Origin: Flavobacterium sp. KS-LB2
GTDB lineage: Bacteria > Bacteroidota > Bacteroidia > Flavobacteriales > Flavobacteriaceae
Length of the DNA: 64,000 nt
Assembly (NCBI RefSeq): GCF_036895565.1
Contig: NZ_CP145904.1
Location: 930,001-994,000 of the forward strand
Direction of reading: 5' to 3'
The notes under the pieces were generated by a model. The model made no database searches, was not told where the DNA came from, and saw only the letters and a list, made by a program, of their open reading frames with translations. Shown here piece after piece: positions 8,301-14,474 of this stretch (the first letter of the stretch is position 1; every line of letters starts with the position of its first letter). Both the position numbers and the translations under genes were made by a program.

Positions 8301-11238
8301 ATCCATTAGCTGTTAGGGTAACACTTATTGTTGCTGTAATAGGGTTTCCACTCGTATTTTTTGGTATAAATGAAGTTATATTTCCCGTTCCGTTTGCAGC
8401 TAAACCGATAGCAGCATTAGAATTAGTCCATGTATAAGTAGTTCCTGAAACGTTATTGCTAAAAATTATTGGACTAGTTGCAACTCCATTACAATACTCT
8501 TGATTGGTCAAGACCAATGGAGTGGGAGTGGGATTAACAGTGATAGTAAATGTTTTTGGAATTCCATTGCAACCCAATGCATTTGATGAAGTAACGGTAA
8601 TAGTTGCCACAACAGGGGATATTCCTACATTTGTAACAGTAAAAGCTGGAATATTACCAGCTCCGCTTGCCGCTAACCCAATGGAAGGGGTATTATTGGT
8701 CCATGAGAAGGTAGTTCCAACTGCATTACTGCCAAAAGTAATTGTATTTTGAAGAGCAGTATTGCAAAGCACCGAGTTACTGACAGAGTTTACTGTAGCC
8801 TCTGGATTGACGGTGATAGTAAATGTTTTTGCAGGTCCTGAACATCCATTTAGTGAAGGTGTTACTGTTATTGTAGCAGTCAAGACTGTTGTTCCGGCAT
8901 TAGTAAGAGTAAAAGGATTTATATTTCCAGTACCTGCAGCCAATAAGCCTATTGCTGTATTGTTGTTTGTCCAACTGTAAACTGCACCAGCAAGTCCCCC
9001 GCTAAACAAGATAGCGTCGGATTGCTGTCCTTTGCACTTTTGTTGGCTTGTAATATCATCGACAGCTGGTGTGGGTTTGATAGTGACGGAGCTGTTTACG
9101 GTTGTTGTTCCACATTCATTGGTTACTTTCAAAGAATAGGAAAAGATTCCTGAATTAGTATAACTAATAGGACCGGGGTTCGCAGTTGTCGCAGTTGCTG
9201 GTATTCCATTTGGGAAACTCCACTCGTACGTCAGGGGAGATTGGGTCCCACAGTTAATTACAGTCGCTGTTGGATTAATTACTGTTGAAACTCCCGTTTG
9301 GCAAAGAGGTGCAATTGGCGCAATTGTAACCTTTGGAGGTTGTTTAACGGTGAACGTTTTAATTACAGATTGGGAAGGCGTGCAAGAATTAGTTGCGGTT
9401 AGCTTAATGCTATAAGTTCCAGGCTCAGTGAAATTAAAGGAAGCGTTAGCACCAGTTTGATTTGAAATTGGTGCAATAGTTGTTCCACAACTTGATGGAA
9501 CAAAAGTTGTACTCCACACATAAGTTGGGGGACTGCAAGAATTAGTTTCAACCGTTGTGTTTGTAGCAGTGATTGTTTGCGGTGAACAACCTGAACTTTC
9601 TGTTAGTGTAAAGTTAGGAACAAGTGGAGCCTCAACACATATAGTTTTTGTTATTTGATCAAAGGAGCATGAGTTACCACCTGCTTTTAATGTAATTGTA
9701 TAAGTTCCTGGTGTATTGAAAATTGGACAAATTGCATTTGTGCCAGATATCCATGTGTTTATGTTTGTAGATCCATTGTTATCGCTACCTAATGACCCAC
9801 TATTTAGTGTGAAGCCTGTTGAAGGAGAAATTATCCAAACTAATTTTGGAGCTCCACAGGAAGTATTTGTCGGGATTTCCCCTCCAATTGTTGTGTTGGT
9901 TAAGCATATTGCATTATTAGTACAAATTATTGGTTGTGGAATTGTAAAATTAACAATTGGAGCAATGGAAACACGTATTGGGACAACGCTCCCCCCTGAT
10001 GTATCACAAGGGTTTGAAGCTTCAATATTTGCTGAAAAGGAATTTTGATAAATTGTTGAACCGTTATTACTAGTAATCCCGCACGAAGATTTTAAAAAGG
10101 TATGAGTAACAGAAGCTGGGGGAGGATGACTAAAAGTCAAAGGTGCCGAACCATCATTAAAAGTAACAGTATAAATAGTTCCCGGAGGATTGTTTTCTGT
10201 TCCTGTGATAGGAAACGTTAGTGGTGTTGATATACAAATATTCGTATTACCGGGATTTCCTATTCCTACTGCTGGATTATTACCTACAAAAACTTTGTAT
10301 ATTCTCGAAATCGAACATCCATTTTGACTTTTTACAGTGTATGTCAATGTCCATAGTCCAACAGCATAGGTATGTGTAGTTGTTGAAAATGTAGTTGAAG
10401 TAAAATCAGGAGTTGAATCACCCCAATTTATCGAATAATTATTGTTTGTTGCTGATGTAGTAGAGGCATTGATAAATTGAATATCTGAGTTCGTATTTGT
10501 ACATACCCTAAAAGTCTTAAAGCCATTATAAATATCAGAAACTGCATCTGAATTTAAAGTTGTATCTGGATTTTGAATTGTGACAACTTTGGTTATTTTT
10601 TTTGCACATCCATTATTATCAGTAACAGTCAAAGATACATTAAACGATTGTGTCGAATTTCCGTTCGTATTACTAAAAACATGAGTGGGATTTGGATTTG
10701 TAGAAGTATTTGCACTGCCATTTCCTCCAAAATCCCATAAATAACTAAAATTAGGGTTTCCAGAAACTGTTGATGTAAATTGTATTGCAGTTCCTGAGCA
10801 CTGATTATCTGAAAAAGTAAAATTTACAACTGGTAATGGATTTACTATAATTGTTACTGTTTTATTACTAGAAAGAGCAACATCTTTACCTTCACTGTCC
10901 TTAACAGTAGTTAAAATATAGGAGAAAGTTCCAGGTGCATTCGTTGGTTGAGAAACGGTTACACTTTTGTCATTTCCTGTTGTTGAAACATTTATTTGAG
11001 TTCCTCCATTTATGGTATAAGTAAAAGTATAAGGGGCTTTTGCATTATCGTCAACCTCAAATGTTATTACAGGCTGTGCTGCATTCAAACATACTGTTGC
11101 ATTTCCTATTATTTGCCCAGTTGGATCTGCAACTGTTTTTAGTTTTATGATTTCCTCTGTTTTATTTGAAGAATAAGCAGGACTAGCATTAAAAATTAAT
11201 AAAACGAATAAAAATATAATCTTGTAAAATTGTTTCAT
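2344..11238 (-). CDS. giant SprB-like T9SS adhesin, 2964 aa, type B CTD
   Basis: A secreted repeat adhesin. Order of parts: signal peptide (about 1-23); PKD domain (about 137-222, motif YLWDFGGNGS); a second PKD-like segment near 265-315 and Cys-rich Ig-like segments to about 720; about eleven 90-residue PKD-like repeats (about 727-1745; recurring YxWTN and FTITVNP); about thirteen SprB repeats (about 1750-2785; recurring GTYNVTVTDANxC and ITEPNG); a last PKD (motif VWDFGDGSF, about 2825); and a gliding-associated type B C-terminal domain (about 2871-2964, opening VPNAFTPNND). Type B domains direct export by T9SS, and members use SprF-type partners, here the next gene. SprB of F. johnsoniae is the cell-surface gliding adhesin, so attachment or gliding is likely. 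The frame is intact despite sitting in a decayed island. A possible -7 box lies at 11300-11307. Confidence 0.93.
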   Translation of the reverse strand: MKQFYKIIFLFVLLIFNASPAYSSNKTEEIIKLKTVADPTGQIIGNATVCLNAAQPVITFEVDDNAKAPYTFTYTINGGTQINVSTTGNDKSVTVSQPTNAPGTFSYILTTVKDSEGKDVALSSNKTVTIIVNPLPVVNFTFSDNQCSGTAIQFTSTVSGNPNFSYLWDFGGNGSANTSTNPNPTHVFSNTNGNSTQSFNVSLTVTDNNGCAKKITKVVTIQNPDTTLNSDAVSDIYNGFKTFRVCTNTNSDIQFINASTTSATNNNYSINWGDSTPDFTSTTFSTTTHTYAVGLWTLTYTVKSQNGCSISRIYKVFVGNNPAVGIGNPGNTNICISTPLTFPITGTENNPPGTIYTVTFNDGSAPLTFSHPPPASVTHTFLKSSCGITSNNGSTIYQNSFSANIEASNPCDTSGGSVVPIRVSIAPIVNFTIPQPIICTNNAICLTNTTIGGEIPTNTSCGAPKLVWIISPSTGFTLNSGSLGSDNNGSTNINTWISGTNAICPIFNTPGTYTITLKAGGNSCSFDQITKTICVEAPLVPNFTLTESSGCSPQTITATNTTVETNSCSPPTYVWSTTFVPSSCGTTIAPISNQTGANASFNFTEPGTYSIKLTATNSCTPSQSVIKTFTVKQPPKVTIAPIAPLCQTGVSTVINPTATVINCGTQSPLTYEWSFPNGIPATATTANPGPISYTNSGIFSYSLKVTNECGTTTVNSSVTIKPTPAVDDITSQQKCKGQQSDAILFSGGLAGAVYSWTNNNTAIGLLAAGTGNINPFTLTNAGTTVLTATITVTPSLNGCSGPAKTFTITVNPEATVNSVSNSVLCNTALQNTITFGSNAVGTTFSWTNNTPSIGLAASGAGNIPAFTVTNVGISPVVATITVTSSNALGCNGIPKTFTITVNPTPTPLVLTNQEYCNGVATSPIIFSNNVSGTTYTWTNSNAAIGLAANGTGNITSFIPKNTSGNPITATISVTLTANGCTGTSQNFIITVNPSPVVTFSIPNQTICSGDTSALVTLSSVAGATLNWTAIQPSGISGIAISGTNTISAQTLVNNTNANIVVTYNATSTLSSGATCAGATFLYTITVKPKPIITANMTAISCSGLSFTVSPTNGAGNNIPSGTTYSWSNPILTGGITGGISGTNQTNITGTLNNTTTVVQTATYTIIPSFNGCIGLPFDVVVSVNPKPDVNATTDIILCAGETSTLINFSGNVSGATYNWSSNLTSIGIAASGSNSIPSFTAINTGLTSVIATVTVTPSANSCKGLSKTFKITVNPRPNVNSITNLVKCNGIASGSILFTGSVIGTTFDWTNDTPSIGLAATGSGSIPSFTTINTGITPVIATIIVTPKANGCFGTQTTFIITVNPTPTVDLPSNQTVCNGQSTTATLFSGTIPNTSYNWTNSNSNIGLGANGVGEITAFTAINNGTTPIIATITVTPNVNGCSGASKTFTITINPSPTVSFTPSNQVVCSGSSSTVVNLTSSSGTSFTWTALQPSGILGVLTNGTNTIPVQTLINTTNLPIVVTYLAKAESNSGVSCQGVTFPYTITVNPVPSITNAQAQTICSNTSFSIVPADGAGNTVPVGTTYSWSAPVVTGGMTGGVALANQTTIKGTLTNPTNDVQTATYTVTPKSGTCAGPSFMAVVTVNPSPKVQFSGPNQILCSGSASSLISISSLTTGNVTFNWTATIPTGITGATGSGTETIQTQTLVNVTATALTVIYTATATFENNGVSCSGPPLEYKITVNPAINTSSILSNFNGFNVSTVDADDGAINVTVTGGSGTYTYLWSGPSGFPLTTSQDISNVPAGAYSLTINDGLCNPVVLNFNLTSPLPLLIQEDTAAQIDVLCFSYLTGAIKVDITQQSVGPYDYLLTLQGGGTISSIVNSAATNYTFSNLAAGIYDIKVTDANGSSKTIAGIEITQPSGISASISYPSNISCAGSAAGSATVNATGGIGTLTYSWNTNPIQTTATAIGLIAGNYTVTITDANNCSIQKLATITEPNGITASISSQTNVLCFGNNTGSATVSATGGTGALTYSWDTIPMQTTETATGLIAGTYNVTVTDANSCSKILTVLITQPSADLTTTISNSTNVSCFGGSNGNTTVSVNGGTSPYTYYWNTNPIQTSATATGLTAGTYNVTVTDANGCVDSSPVTITEPVGMYATISAQTDVFCSGNSSGTATVSINGGTAPYGYSWNTIPVQTAATATNLAMGTYTATITDANGCTTTTQATITEPNGIVISIASQTNVDCYGNNTGAVSVLASGGTGILSYSWDTTPVQTSLNATGLIAGTYHLTVTDANNCTKVQTVNITQPDDINITTDLEKDITCFNDANGEIKITITGGTLNYNYTWTKDGIPYATTEDLTHLSPGIYMITVSDANNCGPKTVTFTITEPPILAVSLISQTNILCFGEATGAIEIAAVGGTPALSGYNFAWTGPNGFTSSNKNLTAITAGTYNVLVSDNSGCSKALSVTLTQPTAIVLAATTTPIICYSSDDATITLAINGGVTPYTIAWSNLGGGTFQDNLSAGDYLITVTDSNNCVKTLNVNIPEAPIFTINPVVKNISCFGSHDGSINLNIIGGIAPVRLVWDDNAVAGNVRNNLGPGSYTVTIVDSKPCTIKKTFIILEPQPLILSANVDNAFDCDNANSGAINLLVAGGTPPFTYAWSNGSTTEDLVNIPAGNYLVTVIDSRGCSKQAQYSINRPPPIEIGVATKTEFDCETKFVKQTFVAQVSGGAPPYQLTWSSGTVSGSNNEMMNTSQNGTAILYVTDALGCKANYSFNVKLQSLGTPSFISTSYSLVTYGTYSIIDPIQFTNTTTGDFISMVWDFGDGSFSTDLNPVHTFKNPKEYTVTQTVTYPFGCIYVQKIIFNVEKGYLFVVPNAFTPNNDTMNDTFRPVTKALKNVRLDIYDTWGSLIYSETGDTLKGWDGKIKGQNAENGNYYCKISAETFYGTIITENQPFVLIK

Positions 11239-11299
11239 AATTGTGCATTAATTCAACCAACGTATACTATGTTTTTACGTCTGAAGAAAGTAGTTTTGC

Positions 11300-11307
11300 C
11301 AAATATA
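11300..11307 (-). promoter_or_regulatory. possible -7 box for the adhesin operon
   Basis: TATATTTG matches the Bacteroidota TAnnTTTG -7 consensus and lies 62 bases upstream of the adhesin ATG. I see no matching TTG element at the expected distance, so this is a half-site call. Confidence 0.4.
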
Positions 11308-11414
11308 ACGTAATGCTTTTCTATTACCTTACGGTATTCCTTAAATAAGTTATTTCTAGTAAAAATAATTTTGTTGATTTTAGTGTTGTGAAATCGATTA
11401 CAATAATGGATTAA

Positions 11415-11667
11415 CTTTTAAAAGCATTTACGCATTATCGTAAAAGATCAGGGATCAAGAAAGAGATTAGTTTGAAGAATCTGAGAAAGGCTTATCCAGC
11501 GTTGGTAAGTCTAGTTAAGTATAAGGATACAAAAATCCTATCGTCTTATTCAATATATGGCGTTCTAACAGAATATTATTTAGATCCGACAGTCTAAGGC
11601 TATTGAAAAAGGGGCTTTGGAAATTAAAAAAAATGATGTAAACAGAAAAGGTATAAATGAAATGTAG
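11415..11667 (+). pseudogene. tyrosine recombinase (integrase) C-terminal relic
   Basis: Frame 11415-11597 encodes about 60 residues, including KKEISLKNLRKAYPAL and KILSSYSIYGVLTEYY, then hits TAA. Shifting one base at about 11593 continues naturally as SKAIEKGALEIKKN until TAG at 11667. The layout resembles the end of flavobacterial tyrosine recombinases: an arginine box (LKNLRK), a box-III-like segment where the usual His reads Tyr (SSYS), then the catalytic tyrosine area (TEYY). There is no N-terminal half: an in-frame stop lies at 11412. It points toward the intact tRNA 163 bases away, the usual position of an integrase beside its attachment site. Truncation plus frameshift mean it is dead. 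Family assignment rests on pattern only. Confidence 0.65.
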
Positions 11668-11798
11668 TTTTTCATTTATGCTTTTTTTGTTTACTACTTA
11701 TTAACGTTTGAATCTCAATTTATAAAATTCCTCACTCCTTTTCCTCACTCCTAAAGTTGAGCTATGCCGAATTGGTTAGATGTTAAGCATAAAAAAAA

Positions 11799-11826
11799 CC
11801 CTAACATGTTGATGTTAGGGTTTTTG
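11799..11826. terminator. bidirectional hairpin terminator beside the tRNA
   Basis: The stem CCCTAACAT/ATGTTAGGG (11799-11807 with 11812-11820) is perfect, with a GTTG loop, A-run on the left and T-run on the right. It lies just past the 3' end of the minus-strand tRNA and can also end plus-strand transcription from the integrase relic. Confidence 0.85.
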
Positions 11827-11829
11827 CTT

Positions 11830-11906
11830 TGGTAGCGAGACCGAGATTTGAACTCGGGACCTCAGGGTTATGAATCCTGCGCTCTAACCAACTGAGCTAT
11901 CTCGCC
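11830..11906 (-). tRNA. tRNA with CAT anticodon, probably elongator tRNA-Met
   Basis: On the minus strand the cloverleaf is complete: acceptor GGCGAGA/TCTCGCT (with a G-U first pair), D-arm GCTC...GAGC, anticodon loop TTCATAA (CAT), T-arm CCGAG TTCAAAT CTCGG, discriminator A, and an encoded CCA (11830-11832). The first base pair is formed and the anticodon stem lacks three stacked G-C pairs, so it is not initiator tRNA. A CAT anticodon could also belong to lysidine-modified tRNA-Ile2, which sequence reading alone does not exclude. The 3' half is duplicated at 1-40, so this gene is the probable integration site of the island to its left. Confidence 0.93.
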
Positions 11907-12059
11907 AATTTCGGGTGATTAACAAGCCCTGAATGCGGGTGCAAATATAAAAATAAAATTAATGTCTGCAAGCATATTTTTAATAAAAAAAAATATTTTT
12001 GAAAACGCTTTTTTTTCGGAGTTATATTCTATATATTTCGAAAAAATTAAATGTAGCTC

Positions 12060-12452
12060 ATGAATCAAAAAGTACGTTACGAAATCGAGTTTCCTATAAA
12101 TTCTTCGCCTCAATTATTGTATCAATACATATCGACTCCTTCAGGTTTGTCTGAATGGTTTGCGGATAATGTAAATTCTCGTGGTGAGTTTTTTACTTTC
12201 ATTTGGAATGATTCACAAGAAAAAGCTAGACTTGCTTCAAAAAAAACTGGAGAGAAAGTAAAATTTAAATGGGTCGATGAGAATAGTAAAGACACAGAGT
12301 ACTTTTTTGAATTACACATTTTAGTAGATGAGCTTACTAAGGATGTATCTTTAATGGTAGTTGATTTTGCTGAGAAAGACGAAGTTGATGAGGCTACATT
12401 ATTGTGGGAAAATCAAATCTCAGACCTTAAACATCTAATTGGTTCTGTATAG
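12060..12452 (+). CDS. START-like domain protein (AHSA1/START_2 type)
   Basis: A 130-residue soluble protein with the helix-grip opening typical of START-like proteins (YEIEFPINSSPQLLYQYIST, then LSEWFADNV) and a C-terminal helix ending in WENQISDLKHLIG. The family binds small hydrophobic ligands in some members, but the flavobacterial version has no established function. No signal peptide or membrane segment is present. It is the first gene to the right of the tRNA and runs toward the aminotransferase gene, with a hairpin terminator (12480-12507) in between. The start at ATG 12060 fits the family's usual length. Confidence 0.8.
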   Translation: MNQKVRYEIEFPINSSPQLLYQYISTPSGLSEWFADNVNSRGEFFTFIWNDSQEKARLASKKTGEKVKFKWVDENSKDTEYFFELHILVDELTKDVSLMVVDFAEKDEVDEATLLWENQISDLKHLIGSV

Positions 12453-12472
12453 TAAAATCATATTTTATAACT

Positions 12473-12480
12473 TATATTTG
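12473..12480 (+). promoter_or_regulatory. -7 box (TATATTTG) for the aminotransferase gene
   Basis: A perfect TAnnTTTG match 28 bases upstream of ATG 12508. No TTG at 17-19 bases upstream. It overlaps the first base of the hairpin at 12480-12507, so initiation near 12487 would fall inside the hairpin and leave it incomplete in the new transcript. Confidence 0.5.
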
Positions 12481-12507
12481 CCCTGAATAAAATTTAGGGC
12501 TTTTTTT
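12480..12507 (+). terminator. hairpin and T7 run abutting a start codon
   Basis: GCCCTGAA pairs with TTTAGGGC around a small loop, followed by seven T and directly by ATG of the next gene (12508). It should end transcripts of the START-like gene and separate it from the aminotransferase gene. Confidence 0.65.
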
Positions 12508-13347
12508 ATGATTAATTTTAATGGGACTATTGTATCTGAGGATGCTAACATTTTGACGCAAAACCGAGCTTTTCTATATGGTGATGCTGTTTTTGAAACG
12601 GTTAAAATAATAAACAATAAAATCCTTTTTCTTGAGGATCATTATTTTAGATTAATGTCTTCAATGCGAGTGGTGCGAATGGAAATTCCTATGAATTTTA
12701 CCATGGAATATTTAGAAGAACAAATACTTTTATTAGTAGCTAAAAATCAAATGGCTACTTCTTCCCGTGCCCGAATTACTGTTTATAGAAATGATGGAGG
12801 CTATTATTTGCCACAAACCAATACTGTGTCTTTTCTAATTCATGCTGTTGCGCTTGAGAATGCGCTGTACTCAATAGAAAAAAAGCATTATGAAGTTGAT
12901 TTGTACAAAGACTTTTATATTACTAAACAACTCCTTTCGTCTATTAAAACAACTAATAAAATCATAAACATTACAGGAAGTATTTTTGCCCATGAAAATG
13001 GTTTGGACAATTGTTTGTTGTTGAATGATAGTAAAAATGTTGTTGAAGCATTGCAAGGGAATATCTTCATGCTGTCAGGAAATAAATTAATTACACCGCC
13101 TGTTTCTGAAGGATGTTTGAATGGTGTAATGCGAAAACAAATTTTAAGTTTGGCAAAAAAAATAGAAAATTTGGAAGTTATAGAAGAAGTAATTTCGCCA
13201 TTTGATCTTCAAAAAGCAGATGAATTATTTATTACAAATGTCATAAAAGGAATTCAACCCATAACACAATACCGAAAAAAAGCATTCAGCACGAATTTAT
13301 CTGTTGATCTGTTAGCAAAGCTAAATGATATGATCAGTATTACTTAA
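12508..13347 (+). CDS. class IV aminotransferase (PabC/IlvE/D-AAT fold)
   Basis: A 279-residue PLP enzyme of fold type IV. Visible marks are the opening FNGTIVSEDANILTQNRAFL, the FETVKI strand, the PLP lysine in SSIKTTNKI (about residue 149) and the ITPPVSEGCLNGVMRKQI segment that binds the PLP phosphate in this family. Members act as 4-amino-4-deoxychorismate lyase, branched-chain aminotransferase or D-amino acid aminotransferase. The short length and the VIEEVISPFDLQKADELFITN ending resemble the lyase-like group in Flavobacteria, but I would not fix the substrate. The gene converges with the AlgH-like gene and their stop codons overlap by four bases (13344-13347). Confidence 0.85.
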   Translation: MINFNGTIVSEDANILTQNRAFLYGDAVFETVKIINNKILFLEDHYFRLMSSMRVVRMEIPMNFTMEYLEEQILLLVAKNQMATSSRARITVYRNDGGYYLPQTNTVSFLIHAVALENALYSIEKKHYEVDLYKDFYITKQLLSSIKTTNKIINITGSIFAHENGLDNCLLLNDSKNVVEALQGNIFMLSGNKLITPPVSEGCLNGVMRKQILSLAKKIENLEVIEEVISPFDLQKADELFITNVIKGIQPITQYRKKAFSTNLSVDLLAKLNDMISIT

Positions 13348-13904
13348 TTTAAATATGGGTTTTCTGGGGCGTTGGACCAAATCATATATTCTCCACCTAA
13401 TTCCATAATTTGTTCTTTCCAGAAGTGAGTTGCTGATTTTCCGATTATTTTATTTTCGTAGCTATTAGCGGTAATTATCCAAGAGTGGCTTTCCATTTCA
13501 TTTTCTAATTGGTTTTCATCCCAACCGGTATAGCCTAGAAAGAATCGGATGTTGTCGTTATTGATTGCTCCTTTGTTGATGAGTTCTTTTGTCGACTCAA
13601 AATCACCTCCCCAGTAGATTCCATTGGAAATTTCGATACTATTGGGAATCAATTCTGGAATGTTATGAATAAAATAGAGGTTGTCTTGCTCTACCGGACC
13701 GCCATTGTAAATCTTAAATCGCGCATCTATATCCGGGATTAGGTCATGAATAGTGTACTTCAAGGGTTTGTTAATGATAAAACCAACTGATCCTTCGGCA
13801 TTGTAATCAGCTAATAAAATTACCGATCTGTTGAATGATAGATCCCCAATTATCGTAGGCTCTGCTATAAGCAAATATCCTTTCTTTAGTTTATCTGTAA
13901 TCAT
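13344..13904 (-). CDS. YqgE/AlgH family protein (UPF0301)
   Basis: A 186-residue protein of the YqgE/AlgH family, soluble and without a known biochemical activity. Family marks are GYLLIAEPTIIGDLSFNRSV, the FIINKPL strand, the YNGGPVEQDNLYFIH segment and FLGYTGWDENQLENE. I start it at ATG 13904: the frame stays open to 13973, but the extra 23 residues are lysine/tyrosine-rich and unlike family N-termini, which begin just before LKKGYLLIAEP. It lies downstream of the HU gene, separated from it by a strong terminator (13979-13998). Confidence 0.88.
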   Translation of the reverse strand: MITDKLKKGYLLIAEPTIIGDLSFNRSVILLADYNAEGSVGFIINKPLKYTIHDLIPDIDARFKIYNGGPVEQDNLYFIHNIPELIPNSIEISNGIYWGGDFESTKELINKGAINNDNIRFFLGYTGWDENQLENEMESHSWIITANSYENKIIGKSATHFWKEQIMELGGEYMIWSNAPENPYLN

Positions 13905-13978
13905 CGGAATATATTTTTTATTAAATTTAAGTTTTTTATTATAATAGTACAAAATAAAATCGTTGAAACGCATAAAAA

Positions 13979-13998
13979 AACCTTCCAGATGGAAGGTT
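13979..13998 (-). terminator. terminator after the HU gene
   Basis: Stem AACCTTCC/GGAAGGTT with an AGAT loop, followed on the minus strand by seven T. It lies 25 bases past the HU stop codon. Confidence 0.8.
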
Positions 13999-14022
13999 TT
14001 GATTATATAGGGGGAACTAAAA

Positions 14023-14295
14023 TTAGTTTACCGCACCTTCTAATTCTGCACCTGCTTTAAATTTTACTACATTTTTAGCAGCGATTTGAATGGTTTTTCC
14101 TGTTTGAGGATTTCTACCGTCTCTAGCAGCTCTAGCAGAAACTGACCATGATCCGAAACCTACTAAAGATACTCTTCCACCTTTTTTCAAAGTTCCGCCT
14201 ACATTACCTAAAAACGACTCTAAAGCCAATTTTGCAGCAGCTTTAGTAATTCCTGCATCAGCAGCGATAGCATCGATTAATTCTGATTTGTTCAT
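14023..14295 (-). CDS. HU family DNA-binding protein
   Basis: A 90-residue nucleoid protein of the HU/IHF family. The helical dimer part (MNKSELIDAIAADAGITKAA) is followed by the conserved VSLVGFGSWSV strand and the DNA-arm motif GRNPQTGKTIQI, including the proline that inserts into bent DNA. It wraps and bends DNA without strong sequence preference and is usually highly expressed. In agreement, it has one of the best promoters in the window (14339-14368) and its own terminator. Nothing is missing from the family pattern. Confidence 0.95.
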   Translation of the reverse strand: MNKSELIDAIAADAGITKAAAKLALESFLGNVGGTLKKGGRVSLVGFGSWSVSARAARDGRNPQTGKTIQIAAKNVVKFKAGAELEGAVN

Positions 14296-14338
14296 AATAA
14301 TTAGTTATTAATTGTTGGTTAAAAAAATTGTTAATACA

Positions 14339-14368
14339 CAAATTTAGTAGGAAATACGTTCCTTGCAA
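14339..14368 (-). promoter_or_regulatory. Bacteroidota promoter of the HU gene
   Basis: On the minus strand TTG (14366-14368) is followed after 19 bases by TAAATTTG (14339-14346), a full match to the TTG-N19-TAnnTTTG pattern. It ends 43 bases upstream of the HU start codon. Confidence 0.8.
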
Positions 14369-14474
14369 GTGTTTTGCTTGATTTTAGTTTGTTTTGTTAA
14401 TAACTTATTTTTTTTGTTAATAATAGTAAGGTTATTTCTTGTTAAATAAGATAAAATCCCCGTTTTTATTGATG

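Noticed and set aside
8042..8437. 131-codon open frame on the plus strand inside the adhesin gene
   Set aside because: It mirrors the repeat codons of the adhesin on the other strand (valine-rich, repetitive); no independent promoter or family.
9716..10048. 110-codon plus-strand frame inside the adhesin gene
   Set aside because: Antisense shadow of a well-supported coding region.
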